Assembly (NCBI GenBank): GCA_903889245.1
Contig: CAISWQ010000107.1
Span: 1-51,746, forward strand
Direction: 5' to 3'
DNA length: 51,746 bases
Origin: an uncultured Lentisphaerota bacterium
GTDB lineage: Bacteria; Verrucomicrobiota; Kiritimatiellia; CAIQIC01
The translations under genes were made by a program, and so were the position numbers. Shown here in pieces: positions 39,777-47,110 of this stretch (within the stretch, counting starts at the first letter, position 1; each line of letters starts with the position of its first letter). Below the pieces are notes generated by a model that was given only the letters and a program-made list of their open reading frames with translations, did no database searches and had not been told where the DNA came from.

Positions 39777-39972
39777 ACTGGGAGCGGCGGCGGTTACCCC
39801 GGCACAGACTGCAGAAAGGCGAAGTTCCGCACTTCGAGATTGGACATTCGATATTTGCTGTTTTGTGGTTCGCTTTAACAGGTGAGGCTCAAGGTGTAGC
39901 AGCAGCACGTGAATTTTCCCTTGGGTGGCGGTCCCGGTTTTTCCACGGCGGTGAGACACCGCCGCTCCCAGT
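39777..39972. mobile_element. 196-bp MITE-like element with 14-bp inverted ends
   Basis: ACTGGGAGCGGCGG (39777-39790) and CCGCCGCTCCCAGT (39959-39972) are perfect inverted repeats bounding 196 bp with no gene. A hairpin, GGCGGTG-aga-CACCGCC, adjoins the right end. The interior (39820-39872) is partly similar to 1993-2043. No target duplication is evident, so mobility is inference. The rest of the 469-bp gap (39973-40206) holds only GC-rich sequence with no recognised feature before the arsR promoter. Confidence 0.5.
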
Positions 39973-40206
39973 CAGGCAACTGCCGCACTCAACCTCGTTT
40001 TTCTGGGAACAACGATGGAGCCGTGGCCCACCCGCAAAGGCGTTCATCACGCGCCGCCACAGCCAGAGCGCGCGGTCAACCTGCCAGCGGCAGGCAGCGC
40101 CGCAGGGGCGGCCTGCGCCGGCGGCCGCCGCCGCGCCCGGCGCCACCGTCGGCGACCTGCGGGGATGGCCTGACGCCACGCCCGCCGGATTTTTTCAACT
40201 GCGCGC

Positions 40207-40250
40207 TTGACATGGCCGCGTAAATTCATATCTTCACGGCCATGAAGATA
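40207..40250 (+). promoter_or_regulatory. arsR promoter and overlapping inverted-repeat operator
   Basis: TTGACA (40207-40212), a 16-bp spacer and TATCTT (40229-40234) end 7 bp before ATG 40242, so the mRNA is probably leaderless. A perfect inverted repeat, TATCTTCA (40229-40236)/TGAAGATA (40243-40250) with a 6-bp centre, covers the -10 box, transcript start and start codon. Confidence 0.7.
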
Positions 40251-40640
40251 CGCAACTACGAAATCTACGACATCAACGCCGGCCTCTGCCACACCCTGGC
40301 GCATCCCAAACGGCTGATGATGGTGGACATGCTGGGGCGGCGCGAACTAAACGTGGGCGAGATCGCCGCAGTGCTCGGCATGCGGCCGGCGGCGGTCAGC
40401 CAGCAGTTGCGCGTCCTGCGCGACCGGCAGCTCGTGGCCACCCGCAAGGAGGGCCAGACCATTTTCTACCGCCTGGCGATGCCGGAGCTCTCCAAGGCCT
40501 GCCACATCATCCACACGGTCCTGCTCGGCGAGATGCGCCGCCGCGGCCTGATCGCCAGCGACATCACCCCTGAAAATTTGATCGAAGACACGCCGCCGGC
40601 CGGTCCGGCGGCGCGGCGTTCGACCACCAAGTCCCGCTAG
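40242..40640 (+). CDS. ArsR-family regulator, candidate (per)sulfide sensor
   Basis: A 132-aa winged-helix repressor: LAHPKRLMMVDML (helix 2-3), VGEIAAVLGMRPAAVSQQLRVLRD (recognition helix) and EGQTIFYRL (wing). Only two Cys are present, C16 in the first helix and C87 in the C-terminal dimer helix. SqrR/BigR/YgaV-type ArsR proteins sense persulfide through two Cys that form a polysulfide bridge; the spacing here (71) is similar but the first Cys is not in the same helix, so sensing is inference. It heads the sulfur operon, and the inverted repeat at 40229-40250 is the likely autoregulatory operator. Confidence 0.85.
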   Translation: MKIRNYEIYDINAGLCHTLAHPKRLMMVDMLGRRELNVGEIAAVLGMRPAAVSQQLRVLRDRQLVATRKEGQTIFYRLAMPELSKACHIIHTVLLGEMRRRGLIASDITPENLIEDTPPAGPAARRSTTKSR

Positions 40641-40665
40641 GCGCGGGCAACACAGGAGCAGCAGC

Positions 40666-41904
40666 ATGAAGCAACAAAGGCAGTCGTGGATACTGGTCCT
40701 GGCCCTTGCGGCCACGGCCGGAACAGTATGGGCGACCAACGGCGACAACCTGATCGGGGTGGGCCCGGTGTCGCGCGCCATGGGTGGCACGGGTGTGGCG
40801 GCCCCGCAGGATGCCATCGGCGGCATGGTCAACAACCCCGCCACCTTGGGCGTCCTTCCGGCTGGCGCCAAGACCGAGGCGGACTTCGGCGGGACGCTGT
40901 TCATCCCGACCGTCCGCGCCAAGATCACCACGCCCGGCGGTGTGCTGGAAGGCAAGAGCCAGCAGCAGCCGTTCGTGATCCCCGCGGTCGGCATCGCCGC
41001 GCCCATCAACGACCGGCTCAATTTCGGCTTCGCCGCCTACGGCATCTCCGGCATGGGCGTGGATTACCGCAACATGCACTGGGACCTCGACGGCAATCCG
41101 GGCAACGGCTACGAGGGCGACATGTTCACGAAGCTCGAGGTGATGAAGTTCTCCCCCATCCTCGCCTACAAGCTCACTGATGACCTCGCCATCGGCCTGG
41201 CCCTGCAGGGCAACTACAACAACCTCGACCTCGGCGCGGGCAGTTCGCACGACTATTCCTACGGCGCGCAGGTCGGCCTGTCCTACAAGGTCGGCATCGC
41301 CCAGCTCGGCGCCAGCTACACAACCCCGCAGAAGTGCCGCTTCCAGCGCGTGTTCAACTTCGATGCCTTCATGGGCGACAACACCAGTGACACGCTCGAA
41401 CTCGAGGCCCCGGCCACCTACGCGGTCGGCATCGCACTCGTGCCCAATCAGACCTTCATGATCGAGGCCGATGTGAAGTATGTGGCGTGGTCGCAGGCCG
41501 CCGGCTACAGCGACTTCGACTGGCAGGACCAAGTCGTCGCCTCCATCGGCGCGCAGGTGAAGCCGCTGGACAAGCTGGCGCTCCGCGCGGGCGTCAACTT
41601 CGGCAAGAATCCGGTCAAGGAGCACGACGGTTGGAACCCGCAGGGCGTCACCACGGTCCAGGGCAAGCAACTGCCGACCTTCGGCTACGAGATGATGCGC
41701 AACATCGGCTTCCCCGCCATCGTGCAGACGCACGTCACGCTGGGCCTCGGTTACCAGATCAGCAAGGCCGTCTCGGTCAATCTGGAATACATGCACGCCT
41801 TCAAGCAGGACATCAGTTCGACCTCCATGGGCAATGCCATCACGCTGGAGTCCTCGCTGGAGGAGGATTCGCTCGGCTTCAGCCTGAACTGGCAGTTTGA
41901 ATAA
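40666..41904 (+). CDS. FadL/OmpP1/TodX-family outer-membrane channel
   Basis: A 412-aa protein with a signal peptide (WILVLALAATAGTVWA) followed by the N-terminal hatch motif NGDNLIGVGPVSRAMGGTGVA, with the family NPA motif in NNPATLG. The remainder is beta-strand rich (about 14 strands expected) and ends SLGFSLNWQFE with a terminal aromatic, as in Bam substrates. FadL-type channels carry hydrophobic molecules across the outer membrane. Given the neighbours, the cargo may be sulfur/polysulfide or a quinone-related lipid rather than fatty acid (inference). AGGAG lies upstream of ATG 40666. Confidence 0.85.
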   Translation: MKQQRQSWILVLALAATAGTVWATNGDNLIGVGPVSRAMGGTGVAAPQDAIGGMVNNPATLGVLPAGAKTEADFGGTLFIPTVRAKITTPGGVLEGKSQQQPFVIPAVGIAAPINDRLNFGFAAYGISGMGVDYRNMHWDLDGNPGNGYEGDMFTKLEVMKFSPILAYKLTDDLAIGLALQGNYNNLDLGAGSSHDYSYGAQVGLSYKVGIAQLGASYTTPQKCRFQRVFNFDAFMGDNTSDTLELEAPATYAVGIALVPNQTFMIEADVKYVAWSQAAGYSDFDWQDQVVASIGAQVKPLDKLALRAGVNFGKNPVKEHDGWNPQGVTTVQGKQLPTFGYEMMRNIGFPAIVQTHVTLGLGYQISKAVSVNLEYMHAFKQDISSTSMGNAITLESSLEEDSLGFSLNWQFE

Positions 41905-41941
41905 CCACCCCTAATCCGATCGCGATTCACGAGGAGCAAGC

Positions 41942-43174
41942 ATGAAACAGTTGGTCATTCTGGGCGCCGGCACCGCGGGCACGATGATGGCGCAACACCT
42001 GGCGCAGCACCTGGACCCGCAGGACTGGCGCCTCCTCCTCGTGGATCGCGACGATGAACACCATTATCAACCCGGCTACATTTTCACGCCCTTCGGCCTC
42101 TATGACCGCGCGGACATCATCAAGCCGCGCCGCCAGTTCGTGCCGCGCGGCGCGGAGCTGGTGCTGGGCGAGATCGAGGCCGTCGAACCGGCGCAGAACC
42201 GCGTCAGGCTGCAGGACGGCCGCACCCTGCCCTACGATTTCCTAGTCATCGCCAGCGGCTGCAGCATCGCGCCGCAGCAGACCGAGGGACTCGCCGGCGC
42301 CGGCTGGCGCAAAAACATCTTTGACTTCTACACGCTCGACGGCTCGCTCGCCCTGCGCGACGCCCTCGCCAAATTCCAGGGCGGCCGGCTCGTCATCAAC
42401 ATCACCGAGATGCCCATCAAGTGCCCGGTCGCGCCGCTGGAGTTCGCCTTCCTCGCCGACACCTTTTTCCTGCAGCGCGGCATCCGCCACAAGGTCGAGA
42501 TCATTTATGCCACGCCGCTGCCCGGCGCGTTCACCAAGCCGCGCGCCGCCAAGGAACTCGGCGACCTGCTGGCGCGGAAGAACATCAAGGTCGAGGCCGA
42601 GTTCGCCATCGGCCGCGTCGAGGGCGACAAGAACCAGATCGTCTCGTGGGACGAGCGCGCCATCCCCTTTGACCTGCTCGTCAGCATCCCCACGAACATG
42701 GGCGCGGCCTTCGTTGAACGCTCCGGCCTCGGCGACGAACTCAACTTCATCCCCACCGACAAGCACACGCTGCGCTCGAAGAAACACGAGAACATCTTCG
42801 TCCTCGGCGACGCCACCGACCTGCCGAGTTCCAAGGCCGGCTCCGTCGCGCACTTCCAAGCCGAGATTCTCACGGAGAACCTGCTCGCCGCCATCGCCGG
42901 CCGGCCGCTCGAGGCCACGTTCGATGGCCACGCGAACTGCTTCGTTGAGACCGGCGGCGGTAAGGCGCTGCTGATTGACTTCAACTACGACGTTGAGCCG
43001 CTGCCCGGCGTCTTCCCGCTACCCGGCCTCGGCCCCATGCACCTGCTGCGCGAGACGCGGCTGAACCACTGGGGCAAGCTGATGTTCAAATGGATCTACT
43101 GGAACATGCTGCTCAAGGCCCGGCCGCTACCCTTCATTCCGGTCCACATGAGCATGGCCGGCAAACAAGTTTAA
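41942..43174 (+). CDS. sqr: Sulfide:quinone oxidoreductase-like flavoprotein
   Basis: A 410-aa two-dinucleotide-binding flavoprotein. FAD motif VILGAGTAGTMMAQHL (5-20), HHYQPGYIFTPFG, a second Rossmann-like segment and the FAD-closing ENIFVLGDATDLPSSKAGSVAHFQAE (283-308). Three Cys occur in all: C107, C161 (MPIKCPVAPLE) and C333 (HANCFVETGGGKALLIDF). C161 and C333 align with the redox-active pair of SQR, which oxidises sulfide to polysulfide/persulfide and passes electrons to quinone. The C-terminal segment (WGKLMFKWIYWNMLLK) is amphipathic, as in membrane-associated SQR. GAGGAGCAAGC precedes ATG 41942. Confidence 0.9.
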   Translation: MKQLVILGAGTAGTMMAQHLAQHLDPQDWRLLLVDRDDEHHYQPGYIFTPFGLYDRADIIKPRRQFVPRGAELVLGEIEAVEPAQNRVRLQDGRTLPYDFLVIASGCSIAPQQTEGLAGAGWRKNIFDFYTLDGSLALRDALAKFQGGRLVINITEMPIKCPVAPLEFAFLADTFFLQRGIRHKVEIIYATPLPGAFTKPRAAKELGDLLARKNIKVEAEFAIGRVEGDKNQIVSWDERAIPFDLLVSIPTNMGAAFVERSGLGDELNFIPTDKHTLRSKKHENIFVLGDATDLPSSKAGSVAHFQAEILTENLLAAIAGRPLEATFDGHANCFVETGGGKALLIDFNYDVEPLPGVFPLPGLGPMHLLRETRLNHWGKLMFKWIYWNMLLKARPLPFIPVHMSMAGKQV

Positions 43175-43196
43175 CCACCAACCAACAGGAGATATC

Positions 43197-43514
43197 ATGC
43201 CCAACAAAACCATCGGCGCCTTCACCATCGAAGTGGATGACGAAGGCTTCATGCTCGATCACACCCAGTGGAACCGCGACATCGCCACCGCCATCGCGCA
43301 GCAGGAAGGGATCGCCACCTTGACCGACCGCCACCTGCTCGTGGTGGACTTCATGCGCAAGGAGTTCATCGAGAAAGGCACCGGCCCCAGCATCCGCCGC
43401 CTGACGAAGGAAAGCGGCGTCGAGACCAAGGAACTGTACGCGCTCTTCCCCGGCGGCCCCGCGAAGAAGGCCGCGAAGATCGCCGGCATCAAGAAGCCCG
43501 CCGGCTGCATCTGA
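43197..43514 (+). CDS. tusE: TusE/DsrC-family sulfur carrier, single Cys
   Basis: A 105-aa DsrC-fold protein. The C-terminal arm reads LFPGGPAKKAAKIAG and ends KKPAGCI, so the penultimate CysA (C104) is present. The second Cys of true DsrC, 11 residues earlier, is Ala (A93). It is therefore of TusE type: it can carry a persulfide but cannot form the DsrC trisulfide used with sulfite reductase. No dsrAB is in the window. It probably takes sulfane sulfur from the SQR product through DsrE2 (inference). AGGAGAT precedes the ATG. Confidence 0.9.
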   Translation: MPNKTIGAFTIEVDDEGFMLDHTQWNRDIATAIAQQEGIATLTDRHLLVVDFMRKEFIEKGTGPSIRRLTKESGVETKELYALFPGGPAKKAAKIAGIKKPAGCI

Positions 43515-43524
43515 AAGGACAACC

Positions 43525-44034
43525 ATGAGCAACGAACCCATCAAACGCGTTTCCATCATCGTTTCGCGCGGCTCGCTCGACGGCGTCTATCCCGGCCTCA
43601 TCATGGCCAACGGCGCACGTATGGAAGGCATCGAGGCGATGCTGTTCTTCACGTTCTTCGGCCTCGGCGCGCTGCATAAAAAATTGCAGAACGACCTCAA
43701 GGTCGCCACGGTCGGCAACGCCGCGATGAACATGGCGATGCCGCTCCTGGGTATGCCCATCACGATGCCCTTCCCCACCTGGATGGGCGGCATCCCCGGC
43801 GTCTCCGCGTTTGCGTCCTCGGTCATGAAGAAAAAAATGGAGAAGCTCGACATCCCGCCCGTCGGCGAATTCGTCACCATGATCCACGACGCCGGCGGCG
43901 AGATCTACGCCTGCAAGGCCGCGATGGACATGTTCGACCTGAAGAAGGACGACCTCGTCCCGGAAGTGGATTCAATCCTGACCGTCGGCGACTTCTACGC
44001 CAAGAGCGCCGGCGCGCAAATCATCTTCACCTGA
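43525..44034 (+). CDS. DsrE2-like sulfurtransferase (DsrE/DsrF family)
   Basis: A 169-aa DsrE-fold protein of the DsrE2 kind: VSIIVSRGSLDGVYPGLIMANGA, MLFFTFFGLGALHKK, a hydrophobic Met/Pro-rich middle (MPLLGMPITMPFPTWMGG), then GEIYACKAAMDMFDL with the single conserved Cys (C130) that would carry persulfide. DsrE2 typically partners TusA/rhodanese or TusE-like carriers in cytoplasmic sulfur relay. AAAGGAC precedes the ATG. It is the last gene of the arsR-fadL-sqr-tusE-dsrE2 operon (spacings 25, 37, 22 and 10 bp). Confidence 0.9.
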   Translation: MSNEPIKRVSIIVSRGSLDGVYPGLIMANGARMEGIEAMLFFTFFGLGALHKKLQNDLKVATVGNAAMNMAMPLLGMPITMPFPTWMGGIPGVSAFASSVMKKKMEKLDIPPVGEFVTMIHDAGGEIYACKAAMDMFDLKKDDLVPEVDSILTVGDFYAKSAGAQIIFT

Positions 44035-44050
44035 TCGCCTGCAGGGGCGC

Positions 44051-44114
44051 AGTCCTGTGGCACGGCTCGCCCTCCCGCCTGTAGAAATATAGTGGGAGGA
44101 CGAGCGTACTCGCG
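44051..44114. repeat. Imperfect hairpin after the sulfur operon
   Basis: GCTCGCCCTCCCGC (about 44067-44080) and GTGGGAGGACGAGC (about 44093-44106) can pair with one mismatch around a CTGTAGA-containing loop. It could reduce read-through between the convergent genes; no T-tract follows. Confidence 0.5.
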
Positions 44115-44120
44115 AGCCGC

Positions 44121-44197
44121 TTTCCAAGCCTTGGGAATTTCCGCGCTGCTTTTTCCAAGCCTCGGACCAAGCGCAGACAGCTTTTCCAAGGTCAGGA
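44121..44197. repeat. Palindrome array, 3 copies
   Basis: Copies are centred at 44129, 44160 and 44191 (intervals 31 and 31 bp), decaying from near perfect to degenerate toward the M20 gene stop. It lies between convergent genes. Confidence 0.8.
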
Positions 44198-44200
44198 CGC

Positions 44201-45373
44201 TCACCTCGCGGTGGCGAGGGCGAGGGTCAGACGGCAGCCGGTGGCAAACTCGGCGAGGTCCACATACTCGTCGTAGGCGTGCGGGTGGTGCGCGCCAACG
44301 CCCAGCGTGACCGTGGGAATCCCCGCCTCGTTCAGCGGATTGGCGTCGAGGCCGCCGTTGATGGCCACGCATTTGGTAGCCAGGCCCAACTCCCCGGCGA
44401 TTTGCCGCGTGAAGCGAACAATCGGCGCGCGGTCCTTGAGACGGAAAGGCTGGTAGTCGTTCTCGGAGAAAAATTCCACGCGCCCGTGTTCGCCATCGCA
44501 AGTGCGGACCCGCCGGGCAGCGCGTTCAAAGGCCAGCAGGTAGGCCTCGGTGATGCGCCGGGTGAACACCGGATCGTGACTGCGCGATTCGCCACGGACA
44601 ACGACGTGATGGGTCACCTGGTTGGTCGCCTCGCCGCCGTGGATGATGCCGGCGTTGGAGGTGCCGCTCTTGCTCCCCTTCTGAATCTTGCCAAACCAGC
44701 CGCGGTCGGCGACCTCGGCCAGCGCCCGGCTGGCGATGAGGATCGCCGACGCACCGCGCTCGGGATGCATCCCGGCGTGCGAGGAGATGCCGTGCAATTC
44801 CGCGCGCCAGCGCTGCGCGCCGATTGCGCCGGTGATGATTTCCTCCGGCCGGCCGGAGTCGAAGTTGAACGCCATTGCCGGGTCGCCCACGTCTGTGGGC
44901 TGGACGCTTTTCGCGCCATAGAGCCCGACCTCCTCGCCCACGGTGAACAGGAAGGTCAGCGGTGGATGCGGCAGCTTGTGCTTCAGGATCGCCTCGGCGA
45001 CGGCGACCAGCGCGGCGACGCCAGCGCGGTTATCGCCGCCGAGCGCGGTATGGCCGCGCGCCACGATCCGGCCGTCGCGGACCACCGGCACGGCGCCGCG
45101 GCAAAGCGGCACGGTGTCGAGGTGTGCGAGAAACATCCGGCACGGCGCGGCCAAGGTGCCGGGCAGTTGCACGACGAGGTTGCCCATGCCGAATTTCGGC
45201 GGCAGCGGTGGCTGCGCCGGCATCCGGCGCAGCCATGCCGGCTTGCAGCCGGCGGCGCGCAGAACTTTTTCGATGTGGTCGGCGACGGCCATTTCCTCGC
45301 CGCTCAAGCCGGGAATTTTCAACAGTGCGAGCAGCTGCTGCTGCGCCCGTTCGGTCGCAAAATGTGGGCTCAT
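44201..45373 (-). CDS. M20-family metallopeptidase
   Basis: A 390-aa cytoplasmic M20 peptidase/deacylase. Zinc ligands and catalytic motifs are visible: FLAHLDTVP (His, catalytic Asp), LGGDNRAGVAAL (bridging Asp), FTVGEEVGLYGAK (catalytic Glu-Glu) and a C-terminal His in GAHHPHAYDE. The lid/dimer domain includes ISSHAGMHPERGASA. It is most like tripeptidase T or M20/M25/M40 aminoacyl-histidine-type enzymes; the exact substrate is open. The start overlaps the lpxD stop by 4 bp (ATGA), so it is translated with the envelope genes. Confidence 0.88.
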   Translation of the reverse strand: MSPHFATERAQQQLLALLKIPGLSGEEMAVADHIEKVLRAAGCKPAWLRRMPAQPPLPPKFGMGNLVVQLPGTLAAPCRMFLAHLDTVPLCRGAVPVVRDGRIVARGHTALGGDNRAGVAALVAVAEAILKHKLPHPPLTFLFTVGEEVGLYGAKSVQPTDVGDPAMAFNFDSGRPEEIITGAIGAQRWRAELHGISSHAGMHPERGASAILIASRALAEVADRGWFGKIQKGSKSGTSNAGIIHGGEATNQVTHHVVVRGESRSHDPVFTRRITEAYLLAFERAARRVRTCDGEHGRVEFFSENDYQPFRLKDRAPIVRFTRQIAGELGLATKCVAINGGLDANPLNEAGIPTVTLGVGAHHPHAYDEYVDLAEFATGCRLTLALATAR

Positions 45374-46416
45374 GTCGGGGGTAGTTTGGCAGCGAGAGCT
45401 GCGAGGTTTTTTTCGAGCGCGACGAGGCGTTGTTTGTATTCGCCGAGATGGCTCATGTGCGCGACCATGCGGCCGAACTCCTCGCGCGGGACCGCCGGCG
45501 CGCCGAGCACGAACGCCTTGGGTGGAATATCCTTGCTGACGCCCGCCTGTGCGCCCACCACCGCGCCCGCGCCGATGACCAGATGGCCGGCAACGCCCAC
45601 CTGTCCGGCAAGAATCGCGTGATGTTCAACCTCGGTGCTGCCGGAGAGGCCCACCTGACCACACAACACGGCATGGTCGCCGATGACGCAGTTGTGCGCC
45701 ACCTGCACGAGGTTATCAATCTTCACCCCGTTGCCGAGGCGCGTCCGGCCGAACCGTGCGCGGTCAATCGCTACGTTCGCGCCGAGCTCGACATCGTCGC
45801 CGATGACGACGGTGCCGAGTTGCGGAATCTTGGTGCGCACACCCTGGGCATCCACCGTGTAGCCGAAGCCATCGCTGCCGATGACCGTGCCGTTGTGGAT
45901 GATGCAGCGCTGTCCGATCTGGACACGTTCGCGCACCGAGACCTGCGGATAGAGTTTGGTGTCGGCGCCAATCGAAACATGGTGACCGAGGTAACACTGC
46001 GCGACGAGCACGCAACGGTCGCCCAGGCTTACACCCGGCTCAATGACGCAGTGGGGGCCGATGACCACGTCGCGGCCGAGCTGGACATCGGCGGCGACCA
46101 CCGCCGTGGGGTGAACGCCCGCCGGCCACTTGGGCGCAGACGGGGCAAACCACTCGGCGGCGAGCGCGAAGGCCTTGTCGGGGTCGCTGACGCGGATGAG
46201 GGCCGCGGCGGAACAGGGCTTTGCCCAATCCTTGCCCACAATCAAGGCGCTGGCCCGTGTTACGGCGGCATCGGCCGCATAACGGGGATTGGCGATGAAC
46301 GAGAGTTCGCCGGGTACGGCCTCGCGCACACCGGCCAGCGCCCCCACCTGCGCGGCGCCATCCCCTTCGAAGGCGGCCCCCAACTTGGCGGCAATTTCGG
46401 CAACCGAGAGTCTCAC
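45370..46416 (-). CDS. lpxD: UDP-3-O-acylglucosamine N-acyltransferase
   Basis: The 348-aa enzyme adds the second hydroxyacyl chain, using acyl-ACP, in lipid A synthesis. The N-terminal uridine-binding domain (FIANPRYAADAAVTRASALIV) is followed by a left-handed beta helix of hexapeptide repeats (VHPTAVVAADVQLGRDVVIG onward), with the catalytic His in QVAHNCVIGDHAVLCGQVG and GSDGFGY in the loop. A C-terminal helix (ALEKNLAALAAKL) binds ACP. GTG 46416 follows GGAGG at 6 bp; the open frame upstream runs antisense-like through skp. It is direct evidence for an LPS outer membrane. Confidence 0.95.
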   Translation of the reverse strand: MRLSVAEIAAKLGAAFEGDGAAQVGALAGVREAVPGELSFIANPRYAADAAVTRASALIVGKDWAKPCSAAALIRVSDPDKAFALAAEWFAPSAPKWPAGVHPTAVVAADVQLGRDVVIGPHCVIEPGVSLGDRCVLVAQCYLGHHVSIGADTKLYPQVSVRERVQIGQRCIIHNGTVIGSDGFGYTVDAQGVRTKIPQLGTVVIGDDVELGANVAIDRARFGRTRLGNGVKIDNLVQVAHNCVIGDHAVLCGQVGLSGSTEVEHHAILAGQVGVAGHLVIGAGAVVGAQAGVSKDIPPKAFVLGAPAVPREEFGRMVAHMSHLGEYKQRLVALEKNLAALAAKLPPT

Positions 46417-46432
46417 GCTGCACCTCCGGTAA

Positions 46433-47098
46433 TTATTTCTTGTCGGCCGGCTTGGGCTCCAGGCCCGACGCGGCTGGACCGATGGCCTTGCCGGCCTCGT
46501 TGGTCCTGGCCCCGAGATCGGCTGGCCGGCCACGGTTGAGCACGTCAATGATTTCGCCCGTGATGTCCATGCGCGGCTCGGTATAGAGCACCGTCTCGAT
46601 GCCATTGAGCGTCTGTCCCGAGGTATCGAGCACGGCCGAGAACATCTGGTTGCGCGCGTAGGTCTGGATGGTGTCGCGGATCTCGTCCACGATGCGCTTG
46701 CGCATGCGGCGGCTCTGGTCCTCCATCTGCTTGCGGCGCGTGTCATCGAACCGGCGGATTTTCTGCTCGTAGTCGCGCACCTCGACCAGTTTTTCCTCGG
46801 CCGAGTTGCGGCGCTGGGTGCGGACTTCCTCGGTCAAGGCCGTGTTCTGCGCGTCATCGCGCAGCTTGTTGAAATCGGCCTGCAGCTTTTCAAAATCGGT
46901 CTGTAGTTTCTTGCGCTCGTCCATGACCTGCTGGGCCTGCTCCTTGAGCTGCGTGTCGGCCAGCTTGGTCTTGTAAAACTCATTGAAGATGCGGTCCATG
47001 TTGACGAACACGATCCGCGTATCGGCCGCCCGCGCGTCACCCAGGCCCAGACATCCCACCACGGCCGCCACACACCATCCTGCGATTTGTCGTTTCAT
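46433..47098 (-). CDS. skp: Periplasmic chaperone Skp/OmpH
   Basis: A 221-aa protein with a signal peptide (MKRQIAGWCVAAVVGCLGLGDARA), then a beta strand (IVFVNMDRIFNEF) and long coiled-coil tentacles (residues ~45-150, Lys/Glu/Gln/Arg rich), and a closing beta/helix core (DITGEIIDVLNR). It is longer than E. coli Skp (161 aa), with a Pro/Lys-rich tail. It ferries unfolded outer-membrane proteins to BamA. It lies 12 bp after bamA and 16 bp before lpxD. Confidence 0.88.
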   Translation of the reverse strand: MKRQIAGWCVAAVVGCLGLGDARAADTRIVFVNMDRIFNEFYKTKLADTQLKEQAQQVMDERKKLQTDFEKLQADFNKLRDDAQNTALTEEVRTQRRNSAEEKLVEVRDYEQKIRRFDDTRRKQMEDQSRRMRKRIVDEIRDTIQTYARNQMFSAVLDTSGQTLNGIETVLYTEPRMDITGEIIDVLNRGRPADLGARTNEAGKAIGPAASGLEPKPADKK

Positions 47099-47110
47099 GT
47101 TTGCTCCTGT

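Noticed and set aside
39909-40223. 104-aa open frame between rex and arsR
   Set aside because: It starts inside the 196-bp element, is Arg/Pro biased, lacks a ribosome site and ends within the arsR promoter.
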